Shown here: positions 1 through 7,443 of the stretch, piece by piece
How positions within the stretch are numbered: position 1 is the stretch's first letter
Layout: each line of letters opens with the position of its first letter
Origin: Desulfobacula sp.
Lineage (GTDB): Bacteria > Desulfobacterota > Desulfobacteria > Desulfobacterales > Desulfobacteraceae
Length of the DNA stretch: 19,449 nucleotides
Direction of reading: 5' to 3'
Assembly: GCF_021107415.1 (NCBI RefSeq)
Contig: NZ_JAIOSW010000308.1
Location: forward strand, 1 to 19,449
Translations under genes and position numbers: made by a program
The notes under the pieces: generated by a model
What the model was told of the DNA's origin: nothing
Seen by the model: the letters and a program-made list of their open reading frames with translations, nothing else
The model's database searches: none

Positions 1-1
1 A

Positions 2-1168
2 GGCAAGATAAGAAAACAGGCAAAGCTTGAGTATCTGTATGAGAAAGAATCACAATATTTTGCACAGGTTGCTGAAAGTATAAAAGATATTGCCATACAA
101 GAACTTAAAGAACTTGGGGCCTGTAATTTACAACCGGTTTTCAGAGGGGTATGGTTTAAGGCATCCAAAAAAGATTTTTATCGGATCAATTATTTTTCAA
201 GGCTTTTGTCAAGGGTACTTGCCCCCCTTGTTACATTTGAATGCCATGACAAGGATGATCTGTATAAGGCGGCCAAAAAAATAAGGTGGGAAGAGTTTTT
301 AACGCCTAAAAAAACTTTTTCCATTGTAGCCAATGTGTCTGAGTCAGACATTACCCATTCCAATTTTGCAGGCTTGCGGGTCAAAGATGCCATAGCAGAT
401 TATTTCAGGGACAGGACCAATAAAAGACCGAGTGTGGATTCAAAAGATCCCTATATCATCATTAATCTTCATCTTCATAAAAATCGAGCAACCCTTGGGA
501 TTGACGCCTCGGGCGGGGCACTGCACAAACGCGGTTACAGGGAAGAATCCGTTTCCGCCCCCATGCAGGAAACGGTTGCTGCATCCATTATCCGGCTGTC
601 CGAATGGGATGGAACGATACCTTTATACGATCCCATGTGCGGATCAGGCACCCTTTTGTGTGAAGCACTCATGATGTATTGCAGGATACCGGCACAGGTG
701 TTCAGAACCTGGTTCGGATTTGAAAGACTGCCTGATTTTGATGCCAATTTATGGGAGCAGATTAAAAAAGACTCCAAAGACAATGCCAGAGCGCTTAAAA
801 AAGACACGATTGCGGGAAGCGATGTATCTGAACATTCAATTAATGCCGTAAAAACAAATATTATGGGACTTCATTTCGGTAGCGAAATTACCATTGAACA
901 AAAGGATTTTCAGGATATTGAATCCATAGAAAACTCTCTGATTGTAACCAACCCTCCCTATGGTATCCGAATGGGGAAAGACCAGAATCTTAACAAGTTC
1001 TATCAAAGTTTTGGCTTTTTTTTAAAAAATAAATGTAAAAAATCAACCGCCTTTGTCTATTTTGGAGAGCCCAGATATATTAAGAAAGTACCTCTTTCAC
1101 CCTCCTGGAAACGCCCATTGAAAATCGGTGGTCTTGATGGTAAACTTGTAAAATACGAACTATATTAG
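2..1168 (+). CDS. THUMP-domain class I SAM-dependent RNA methyltransferase, RlmL-like (5' end unresolved or cut by window edge)
   Basis: Likely an N6/N2-type RNA methyltransferase of the RlmL/YpsC family, which methylates a guanine of 23S rRNA using S-adenosylmethionine in the cytoplasm. The open frame runs without a stop from base 2, giving 388 codons, close to the usual 370-390 for stand-alone family members. The N-terminal part (YFAQVAESI, then GVWFKAS and SRVLAPL) is the THUMP/ferredoxin-like RNA-binding region. The C-terminal half has SAM motif I (DPMCGSGTLLCEA, about base 629), the acidic motif GSDVSEHS, and the catalytic NPPYG motif near base 950. A TTG at 206 would remove the THUMP domain, so it is not the real start. 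There is no ATG, GTG or TTG further upstream in frame. The start is either a rare CTG at 35, just before YEKESQYFAQ, or lies left of the window. The RlmK half of the E. coli RlmKL fusion is absent. Confidence 0.88.
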   Translation, partial: GKIRKQAKLEYLYEKESQYFAQVAESIKDIAIQELKELGACNLQPVFRGVWFKASKKDFYRINYFSRLLSRVLAPLVTFECHDKDDLYKAAKKIRWEEFLTPKKTFSIVANVSESDITHSNFAGLRVKDAIADYFRDRTNKRPSVDSKDPYIIINLHLHKNRATLGIDASGGALHKRGYREESVSAPMQETVAASIIRLSEWDGTIPLYDPMCGSGTLLCEALMMYCRIPAQVFRTWFGFERLPDFDANLWEQIKKDSKDNARALKKDTIAGSDVSEHSINAVKTNIMGLHFGSEITIEQKDFQDIESIENSLIVTNPPYGIRMGKDQNLNKFYQSFGFFLKNKCKKSTAFVYFGEPRYIKKVPLSPSWKRPLKIGGLDGKLVKYELY

Positions 1169-1193
1169 AATCGGTTTGAAAAAGTGTTAAGAT

Positions 1194-1361
1194 ATGGAAA
1201 AGTCAAAAAACAGTGGACGATATACCTGCAATGAGTACAGGGAGGAGATGATCCTTTTGGGATTGCAAAAAAGGCTTTCTTCTCCTGATTTGATACCGGA
1301 AGAAAAAGAAAGCCTTTTAAAGGAGATTGCCAAAGTTGAAAAGCAGATGGGAATCGATTAA
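1194..1361 (+). CDS. Small conserved-looking hypothetical protein, 55 aa
   Basis: An ATG-initiated 55-codon frame that starts 25 nt after the methyltransferase stop and ends in TAA at 1359-1361. The protein is very charged and probably helical: it opens MEKSKNSGRYTCNEYREEM, then has a leucine-rich segment (LLGLQKRL) and a second helix rich in Glu and Lys (EEKESLLKEIAKVEKQ). It has one cysteine, no signal peptide and no membrane segment. The sequence looks like the short helical-hairpin proteins of unknown function often seen in sulfate-reducing bacteria; that resemblance is from memory only. There is no strong Shine-Dalgarno sequence, so translation may couple to the upstream gene. It lies in the same frame as the FAD reductase that follows, separated from it by the TAA and 24 further bases. 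Function unknown. Confidence 0.55.
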   Translation: MEKSKNSGRYTCNEYREEMILLGLQKRLSSPDLIPEEKESLLKEIAKVEKQMGID

Positions 1362-1385
1362 GAAAAATTTATTGATTACACCCTA

Positions 1386-3437
1386 GTGGCTATTGTGAGT
1401 AAACAACCCCGAGAAAGATTGACCTTACAAGATGGAAGCAGGATCGTTGTCCTGGGCGGAGGACCTGCCGGTGCTTTTTTTGCCATTCATCTGCTCAGAC
1501 AGGCAAAAAAGGTTCATCAAAATATCAGTGTCACTATCATTGACAAGCGAATGGCTCTGGAACCTTCCAGGCATATACACGAATTTAAAGGATGTAATTT
1601 TTGTGCGGGAATTATTTCGCCCAGATTGCAAAAAGAACTGGTACGAAGCAGTATCCAACTTCCTTCTGAAGTGATATGTGAAAAATTTACCCATATATGG
1701 ATCCATGGGCTCTGGAAAAATTTTCCTTTTAAAGTTCCGGCAGGACAATCTATTTTTTCAGTATTCAGAGGGACCCTGCCCTCCAAACGAGAGGGCGGGA
1801 CTCAGGGATTGGATGCTTTTTTTTTAAAAAAAGCGGTTGAACAAGGAGCGGACATCATTAACGGGGAGGCCCAAACTATTCAATATAGTCCCGGGAATAA
1901 GCCCTCTGTAATGATAAAGCCTCCTTTGGAAGATGTATTCACCATTGAATCGGATTTTATCTGCATTTGTACAGGGATTAATTCCAATCCCGGAAAAGAA
2001 TTCAAAGAAGACAGGTTTTGGAGGTCATACCAAGGAATCAATCCTTTGTTTACACCGCCAAAATTAAGACCCACATTGATCTTTGAGCTGAAACCGGGCA
2101 GTCGTTATCTGAAAAAGTATATGTACAAGGAGCTTTACATCATTGTATCCAGGGCAAAAAAGATAAATCTTGAACATATCGCCCTGATACCCAAGGGAGA
2201 ATACCTTACCGTGGCTCTTGTGGGAAAAAGCATTGACAGGGCATCTTTCCCTGAAGATACCGCACAGATTATCCAAACTGTTATGTCTCTTTCGCGGATT
2301 CAAAATATTTTACCTCACATCACCCCTGAGAATACACCCATTGCCTGCACCTGTTACCCCTATATGGCGGTTGCGCCTTGCAATGGCTCTTTTTCGGACA
2401 GGATTGCCATGGCCGGGGATGCCCTGGGCGCTCGGCTCTACAGGGACGGGCTCTTTTCAGCCTTTATCAGTGCCCGGGCCCTTGCCCAAACCGTGATTCA
2501 CAAGGGCGTGGATAAAAAAAGCCTTTCAGACGGTTATGGGTGGGTAAGAAGATGGCTTAAAACAGATAATCAATACGGCAAATTTGTAATCAATGTGCTG
2601 CAGGCGGTATTGAAATTCCCCCTTCTGAACAGGATACTTTATCAGACATTTGCCACTGAAATGAAATTTAAACAACGGGATAAATGGCCGCTGGGAGGTG
2701 TCCTCTGGAAGGTAGGAAGCGGAGACGCCGATTACAAAGACGTATTTAAGGCTCTGATCCGTGGTCCTGTTTTCCTTTCAATCCTGACAGGGGTATTTAA
2801 AACATTCAGGAATATTTTTACGGAAATTTTCTTTGGTTTAAACTGGGAAGTCTATGGAAGGTATCCAACGGTCATTATTAAGGAGAAACGCGATTATATT
2901 AAGGAATCAATTGCAAAGCCCCTGGGAATAAAACTGGATGCATCGCCTGAAATGGAACGGATGTATGCCATAAAAATCAGGGCCTCATCTGGAAGAATTT
3001 TCAAGGAACTGGGTAAATTCGGGGATCCTGTGAGCAAGTTTCTCAGGATCAGGTTTGTGGATGTAAAAAGAACGTTTGGTTTGTCCAACAAGGAAGGGGC
3101 AGTGGTTAGTTATAGCATGGGAATGCTGCCGGTTCTCATGAATGTTTGCCTTGTCAAAAGCCTTCCGGGAAAGGCCCTGCTGTATGAACCGGCCGGATTT
3201 TTTACAGAGCAGGGTAAGTTGCTTTTTGATATTACGCCCACCAGGGACGGAAATAATCGCCTGGTTCTCTATACAGCCTTTGATTTTAAAAAAGGCAAAA
3301 GCCCATTGGGCAGGATATTCTGGAATCTGTTCAAACAGGTATTCCCGGACTATGCCCATGATGTGGTATGGAATCATGCCATTTGCTGTATAAAAGGAGA
3401 AGCAGAAAAGAATGCCGGCTTAATGACCGGACCCTAA
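1386..3437 (+). CDS. FAD-dependent oxidoreductase, geranylgeranyl-reductase-like, with a long C-terminal extension
   Basis: A 683-residue flavoprotein. Residues about 18-45 form a Rossmann ADP-binding motif (VVLGGGPAGAFFA), followed by an acidic residue in TIIDKR. CNFCAGIISPRLQKEL (Cys70, Cys73) matches the region where geranylgeranyl and prenyl reductases carry a conserved cysteine before a Gly-hydrophobic-Ser-Pro segment. MAGDALGARLYRDGL around Asp345 is the second FAD-binding motif. The family reduces isoprenoid or other C=C double bonds using FAD. Residues about 400-683 are not part of that fold and were not recognised; they end in a beta-rich, SRPBCC-like-looking stretch that is not secure. 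The start is uncertain: GTG 1386 or GTG 1395, neither with a good Shine-Dalgarno sequence. The gene may be translated by reinitiation after the 55-aa ORF. Its stop shares four bases (CTAA) with the convergent gene. The substrate cannot be named. Confidence 0.75.
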   Translation: MAIVSKQPRERLTLQDGSRIVVLGGGPAGAFFAIHLLRQAKKVHQNISVTIIDKRMALEPSRHIHEFKGCNFCAGIISPRLQKELVRSSIQLPSEVICEKFTHIWIHGLWKNFPFKVPAGQSIFSVFRGTLPSKREGGTQGLDAFFLKKAVEQGADIINGEAQTIQYSPGNKPSVMIKPPLEDVFTIESDFICICTGINSNPGKEFKEDRFWRSYQGINPLFTPPKLRPTLIFELKPGSRYLKKYMYKELYIIVSRAKKINLEHIALIPKGEYLTVALVGKSIDRASFPEDTAQIIQTVMSLSRIQNILPHITPENTPIACTCYPYMAVAPCNGSFSDRIAMAGDALGARLYRDGLFSAFISARALAQTVIHKGVDKKSLSDGYGWVRRWLKTDNQYGKFVINVLQAVLKFPLLNRILYQTFATEMKFKQRDKWPLGGVLWKVGSGDADYKDVFKALIRGPVFLSILTGVFKTFRNIFTEIFFGLNWEVYGRYPTVIIKEKRDYIKESIAKPLGIKLDASPEMERMYAIKIRASSGRIFKELGKFGDPVSKFLRIRFVDVKRTFGLSNKEGAVVSYSMGMLPVLMNVCLVKSLPGKALLYEPAGFFTEQGKLLFDITPTRDGNNRLVLYTAFDFKKGKSPLGRIFWNLFKQVFPDYAHDVVWNHAICCIKGEAEKNAGLMTGP

Positions 3438-5446
3438 TCAATCAGAAACAGTGACTGATCCGTTAAGTTCCGCATCAATCCAGCTGAAACGCTTCCTAAG
3501 AGCCATTGTTTAATCCCGGAAAGCCCGCGTTTGCCCATTACAATAGTTCCATATTTTTGAGCTTCAATGATTTTAATGAGGGTCGAGGCCACGCCTGTTT
3601 TTGTAAAGATAAGCTGCAAAGGTATTTTTTTATCAAAACCCACAATCTTTTTTATCTCCTTCCAGCGTTGTTCTTCCTGACCGGAAGATTTAGTTACCAC
3701 ATGGACAAAATTGAAGGAAAATATTTTTTTCTCAATATGGGTTTGTTTAAGGAATATCATTACCAATAAGGTGGCATCAGAAAGATCAACCGGCACGATA
3801 ACCCTGTGGGGATAAGTATTGGCGTTAAGGTGCACCAGCACCTTGCCGCGCTCTTTGTACAGCAAGCGGTTACGCCAGGGTTGTTCCTGGTTTGAACAGA
3901 TGAAAATCTGACCATGGTTGCCATGGAGAATTTCTTCATGGACGGTTTTTTCCCAATTATTTTTGGATTCCCTGACAATGTAATACCGGGGTGTGTCTGT
4001 TAATCCAAGGGGATGGAGCTTGTTTTTAGTCCATTGTATAAAATTTTGCTGGGCTGAATGAAAGTCCTGATGATCAAATATCCCTTGGAGGAACAAAATA
4101 GTGGGAAAAGATCTATCCTTTTTTTTCTGGACAAGAAGCGGGAGAGACTGTTTAAACGTCTGTATATCCTTAATATCTGTAATTATCCACAATGCCCTGT
4201 AATTCCGTGTTAAAAGCTTATGTTCCAGTTCAGTCCTTTTCCGGAGTAATTTGGGCCAGTGGCGGCAATTGAACCCTTTTTCCAGCACTACCTGTTTCAA
4301 GCACCAATTACAATTGAAACATTGAATGATTTTTTGATTCGGGTCTTTGGCCTTTATCGCCCATCCGGGATCGGCTCTAAGCGGGCGGCCCAGCCCAATG
4401 AGATCTGCGATACCGTCCCGGAGCAGTTTTTCACCACAAGAAGGGGTGGTGATCCTTCCGGATATGATGGTCGGAATATTGACCTGGGTTGTAAGCTTTG
4501 CCATGTCATGCCTGAGATATGCGGGTGTGGCCATTTTTTTTAAGACTGCAGGGGAAAACAGGGAATTATACGTGCCTGCCGAGGCAGAAAGATAGGCAAT
4601 TCCCTCTTTCTCCAGGAGTCGGGCAAAGGCCAGGGCTTCAGGCAGATGAATGCCGTCCGGCACCCATTCTTGCAGGATAAGTCTGAAACCCAGTGGGAAA
4701 TCTTCCGGGAGTTTTTTTTTCACTTCCCGTATTACTGCAAGGGGAAAGGCTGTCCGCCCTGTAAAATCGCCTCCGAAACCGGATTCAATTTTATTGGTAA
4801 AAGGCGAAAGAAACTGGCACAGGAGGTATCCGTTTGCCCCATGGAGTTCCACCATGTCAAACCCGGCCTGATATGCCCTGAAAGCAGCCGTGGCAAAATT
4901 ATTGATCACTTTTTCCCGGTCCTCTGCGGTCATGGCCTGTCTCCAGGTCTTCACCTGGTTGATGAAATTTTGTGTCAGGCTGAAGCGCTGTTCAAAAGGA
5001 AAAAATTCCATAAAGCTCTTTAATGATTCCACGTTAAAGGTCAAGTTTGAACTGGTTATGGGCGATGGCAGCAAGGGTTGCTGCGTTCTTGCAAACCTTC
5101 CGGCATGGTTCAGTTGAAGGCAGGCAACAGCGCCTTTTTGTTTGATGGCTTTTGCCAGTTTGCTCAAACCCGGGATAAATTTATCCCTGTCGGCTCTGAG
5201 GTTGAATCTGGAAACTACTCCGTCCGGGGAAACGGCTGTGTTTGCAACAATAACCATGCCTGCGCCGGAATTGGCCAGCCTGGCATAAAAGTCGATCATC
5301 CATGAACTGACACGACCGTCTGTATGGGCAAATCCGGTATGCACCGGCAGAGCAACCAGCCGGTTCCAAATCAGATACTTTCCTATCTTTAACGAGCTGA
5401 AAAGAATTGGATAGCCGGTTTTATTTCCTTTTTTGATTTTATTCAT
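3434..5446 (-). CDS. Old-yellow-enzyme/2,4-dienoyl-CoA-reductase-like flavoprotein fused to a UspA domain
   Basis: 670 residues. Residues about 12-370 are an FMN TIM barrel of the NADH:flavin oxidoreductase family: QLNHAGR, the substrate/FMN motif ELHGANGYLLCQFLSP followed by NKIESGFGGDFTGR, and the phosphate-binding GLGRPLRADP. Next comes a cysteine cluster (Cys376, 379, 382, 394) at the position where FadH-type enzymes bind [4Fe-4S]. The spacing is C-x2-C-x2-C-x11-C, one residue shorter than FadH's C-x2-C-x3-C-x11-C. The FAD/NAD(P)H domain that normally follows in FadH is missing. Instead, residues about 545-670 are a universal-stress-protein domain (VIVPVDLSDA, then the ATP-binding pattern GKRGLSGIKQWLLGSVS near 635). 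Residues 400-545 may be a decayed first Usp repeat. There is no signal peptide, so it should be cytoplasmic. The ATG at 5446 has no clear Shine-Dalgarno sequence. It is monocistronic by layout. Confidence 0.85.
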   Translation of the reverse strand: MNKIKKGNKTGYPILFSSLKIGKYLIWNRLVALPVHTGFAHTDGRVSSWMIDFYARLANSGAGMVIVANTAVSPDGVVSRFNLRADRDKFIPGLSKLAKAIKQKGAVACLQLNHAGRFARTQQPLLPSPITSSNLTFNVESLKSFMEFFPFEQRFSLTQNFINQVKTWRQAMTAEDREKVINNFATAAFRAYQAGFDMVELHGANGYLLCQFLSPFTNKIESGFGGDFTGRTAFPLAVIREVKKKLPEDFPLGFRLILQEWVPDGIHLPEALAFARLLEKEGIAYLSASAGTYNSLFSPAVLKKMATPAYLRHDMAKLTTQVNIPTIISGRITTPSCGEKLLRDGIADLIGLGRPLRADPGWAIKAKDPNQKIIQCFNCNWCLKQVVLEKGFNCRHWPKLLRKRTELEHKLLTRNYRALWIITDIKDIQTFKQSLPLLVQKKKDRSFPTILFLQGIFDHQDFHSAQQNFIQWTKNKLHPLGLTDTPRYYIVRESKNNWEKTVHEEILHGNHGQIFICSNQEQPWRNRLLYKERGKVLVHLNANTYPHRVIVPVDLSDATLLVMIFLKQTHIEKKIFSFNFVHVVTKSSGQEEQRWKEIKKIVGFDKKIPLQLIFTKTGVASTLIKIIEAQKYGTIVMGKRGLSGIKQWLLGSVSAGLMRNLTDQSLFLID

Positions 5447-5467
5447 GATTGAATATTTACTTTATCA

Positions 5468-5496
5468 TTTTCAATGAACAGCTTACTATATATTAT
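5468..5496 (+). promoter_or_regulatory. Candidate sigma-70-type promoter for the SDR gene
   Basis: In the 97-nt divergent spacer, TTTTCA (5468-5473, 4 of 6 to TTGACA) lies 17 nt before TATTAT (5491-5496, 5 of 6 to TATAAT). On the opposite strand TATAAT is read from 5497 to 5492 and could serve the flavoprotein-Usp gene, although no convincing -35 box precedes it. The two -10 candidates overlap, so the divergent genes might compete for polymerase. This is pattern matching only, in AT-rich DNA. Confidence 0.25.
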
Positions 5497-5531
5497 ACGT
5501 CACCGCTGCAATATTGGGAAGTGTTTGTTTT

Positions 5532-5538
5532 AAAGGAG
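5532..5538 (+). promoter_or_regulatory. Ribosome binding site that fixes the SDR start
   Basis: AAAGGAG ends 5 nt before the ATG at 5544. This favours that ATG over the upstream in-frame TTG at 5514, which has no such site and would add ten residues unlike the family. Confidence 0.8.
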
Positions 5539-5543
5539 ATAAG

Positions 5544-6632
5544 ATGGACCGCACAATCCTTGTCACAGGCGCATCAGGTTTTTTAGGGTCCGCGCTTTGC
5601 GTGGATCTTTCTCGTGATCATAAGATCATCGGGCTTCACAGACGCCCCCTTCCCGAAAAACTAAAAAAAGCCACCCCTTTGGTTCAATGGGAAAAATCAG
5701 AAGTAGAGGATAGGGATTGTATTGATTGGATTTTTACACAGAATGCTTTAAAGGGACGGCCCATAGATTACGTGATTCACTTTGCAGCATATGTTGGTTT
5801 TAAAAAAAAATGGCAGGATGAACATAGCGATACCAATGTGATCGGTACTCGGAATATCATAGAGGCTGCCAGTAATGCAGGCGTTAAGCGGATCCTTTTT
5901 GCCGGAAGTGTTGCAGCGCTTGATCCCCTTCCCATTGGCAGGGTTTTAACGGAAAAATCTTTGGCCGGCGGAAAAATTGCCTATTCGAGAAGCAAGGCCC
6001 TGGGTGAAAAAATGCTTTTTGAAAATTCATACAGGGTCCCGGCTGTGGTGTTGCGGCTTGGCGGTGTTTTTACGGATTGGTGTGAACTTCCCCCCTTGTT
6101 CAGTATTATGAACATGTGGACCAAGCCCTTTATCGGGCGAATGATGCCGGGACATGGCATGTCTGGTTTTCCTTATATCCATCGCAGGGATGTGGTGCAA
6201 ATTGTCCGGAGAATCATTGAAAAGAATAATAGTCTGGGCCGCTTTGAGACCCTGTTTGCATCCCCTGGTGGCTGCACCTGTCATAAGGATTTATTTCCCA
6301 TTATTCGCAGGGAATCCAATGAAACCTTTTCCATAAATCCATTACATGTGTCATTGTTTTTTGCCAGAATGGCCTTACATGGAAAGTATTTTTTTAACAC
6401 CCTGAGAAACAGGAAAACCTATGAGCGCGCCTGGATGCTTGATTATGCTGATCGTCCTCTTGTGGTGGATACGACCTATACCCGGGAAAAACTGGACTGG
6501 GAGCCAAGGCCCGGGCTGCATATTCTGGAACGCCTTCCCATCCTGTTACAAAAGTTCAACCGTCATTTCGGGACATGGCATATCCGCAACATAAACCGCA
6601 ATGACCAGAAATATGAATATAATCCGGATTGA
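5544..6632 (+). CDS. NAD(P)-dependent epimerase/dehydratase, extended SDR family
   Basis: 362 residues from the ATG at 5544, chosen for its Shine-Dalgarno sequence and because the Rossmann strand begins directly after it. The TGASGFLGS motif (residues 8-16) is the extended-SDR T-G-x-x-G-x-x-G dinucleotide-binding signature. YSRSK (Tyr147, Lys151) is the catalytic Y-x3-K pair, and RLGGVF is a typical substrate-lobe motif. Members act on nucleotide sugars, steroid-like alcohols or other hydroxyl/keto substrates; nothing here decides which. Cytoplasmic, with no membrane segment obvious. The gene stands alone: its upstream neighbour is divergent, and 143 nt separate it from the next gene downstream. 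No intrinsic terminator follows the stop. The length is within the usual 300-370. Confidence 0.85.
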   Translation: MDRTILVTGASGFLGSALCVDLSRDHKIIGLHRRPLPEKLKKATPLVQWEKSEVEDRDCIDWIFTQNALKGRPIDYVIHFAAYVGFKKKWQDEHSDTNVIGTRNIIEAASNAGVKRILFAGSVAALDPLPIGRVLTEKSLAGGKIAYSRSKALGEKMLFENSYRVPAVVLRLGGVFTDWCELPPLFSIMNMWTKPFIGRMMPGHGMSGFPYIHRRDVVQIVRRIIEKNNSLGRFETLFASPGGCTCHKDLFPIIRRESNETFSINPLHVSLFFARMALHGKYFFNTLRNRKTYERAWMLDYADRPLVVDTTYTREKLDWEPRPGLHILERLPILLQKFNRHFGTWHIRNINRNDQKYEYNPD

Positions 6633-6679
6633 TTTTATTCTCTGATAGAAAAAGTTTCCAGCGGTTTGACAGAACCATA

Positions 6680-6733
6680 CTCCCCGAGTTAATATGAAAA
6701 AATTTTATAATTGGGAGATTTTTTTTCTCCCCG
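6680..6733 (+). promoter_or_regulatory. Leader with two mutually exclusive hairpin options before the receptor gene
   Basis: GGGAGA (6713-6718) pairs with TCTCCC (6726-6731) across a seven-base all-T loop. The same GGGAG could instead pair with an upstream CTCCC, because CTCCCCG occurs twice, at 6680-6686 and 6727-6733, on either side of it. No T-run follows the downstream hairpin, so it is not a standard intrinsic terminator. The structure ends about 30 nt before the Shine-Dalgarno sequence of the next gene (GGAG, 6764-6767). A regulatory role is only a possibility. Confidence 0.25.
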
Positions 6734-6775
6734 TGATTTAGGAACTTACTAAAACTTCTTATTGGAGATATAGTA

Positions 6776-7414
6776 ATGATTCAAGGAATGTTTATAAAAA
6801 TTTGGCCTCAATCATTCATTCGTTTTTATGAAAAACTTAATATCAGAACCAAGCTGATCTATGTATTTGTTTTTCTTGTTTTAATGATAGCCTGTGCAGG
6901 TGCTTCAGGATTGTTTTTCACAAGCCAGATCAAAAAAAAAGTTGAGACTATTTCAGATATTGCTTCCCAGACAAAACTGCTGTCTTTAAATGCTTCCATT
7001 GAAGCGGTCAGGGCCGGAGAAGCCGGAAAAGGGTTTGCTGTGGTAGCAGATGAAGTCAAAGCTCTTGCCAACAGGAGTGCACTGGCGGCGGCCCAAACGG
7101 GTCAGTTGATTGCTGATTCTATAAAAGAGGTTGATAAGGGTGCTCAAAATGTAGATCAGAATGCTGCTGTGTTAAAGAATATTCACAGTATTATGAGCCA
7201 GGTAAACACACTTGTTCTGGAAATATCGAAATTTTCAGCCGAGCAGAATTCAAATATTGAAGGAATTACAAAAGGCCTCTCCAATATAAATCAAGCCGTA
7301 CTTGAGAATGCTTCCATAGCAAAACAGACTTCTGACGCCTATGAACAGATGTCGGACATGTCAAATCATATGCATGACATTTTAAAGGTTTTTAAATTGC
7401 GGGAAATACGCTAA
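6776..7414 (+). CDS. Truncated methyl-accepting chemotaxis protein: one membrane segment plus signalling hairpin
   Basis: 212 residues against 500-700 for a normal receptor. Residues 26-48 form one transmembrane helix. Directly after a short basic linker (QIKKK) comes the receptor tip: [20 protein letters not shown] continuing to [17 protein letters not shown] (about residues 62-101), the conserved hairpin that contacts CheA and CheW. The descending helix and the KVFKL end typical of receptors follow. The periplasmic sensor domain, second membrane helix, HAMP domain and ascending signalling helix are all missing. The frame is intact, and the ATG at 6776 has a GGAG eight nt upstream, so it appears to be expressed. 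It ends in tandem stops (TAA TAA). It sits 29 nt upstream of the REC-PPDK_N gene and is probably co-transcribed with it. It could be an adaptor-like membrane anchor or a decaying receptor. Confidence 0.85.
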   Translation: MIQGMFIKIWPQSFIRFYEKLNIRTKLIYVFVFLVLMIACAGASGLFFTSQIKKKVETISDIASQTKLLSLNASIEAVRAGEAGKGFAVVADEVKALANRSALAAAQTGQLIADSIKEVDKGAQNVDQNAAVLKNIHSIMSQVNTLVLEISKFSAEQNSNIEGITKGLSNINQAVLENASIAKQTSDAYEQMSDMSNHMHDILKVFKLREIR

Positions 7415-7443
7415 TAAATAGTTAAAAAAAATATAAAGGTTTT

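Noticed and set aside
206..1168. Methyltransferase starting at TTG 206
   Set aside because: This start would remove most of the THUMP region, which continues in frame without a stop to base 2.
2985..3377. Minus-strand 130-residue ORF inside the FAD reductase
   Set aside because: Antisense shadow of a continuous coding frame, without a start signal or recognisable family.
4646..5023. Plus-strand 125-residue ORF inside the old-yellow-enzyme gene
   Set aside because: It is the antisense shadow of strongly conserved barrel motifs and has no domain or ribosome binding site.
6713..6731. Intrinsic terminator after the SDR gene
   Set aside because: The T-run is in the loop, not after the stem, so it does not fit the terminator model; it is listed as a possible leader structure instead.
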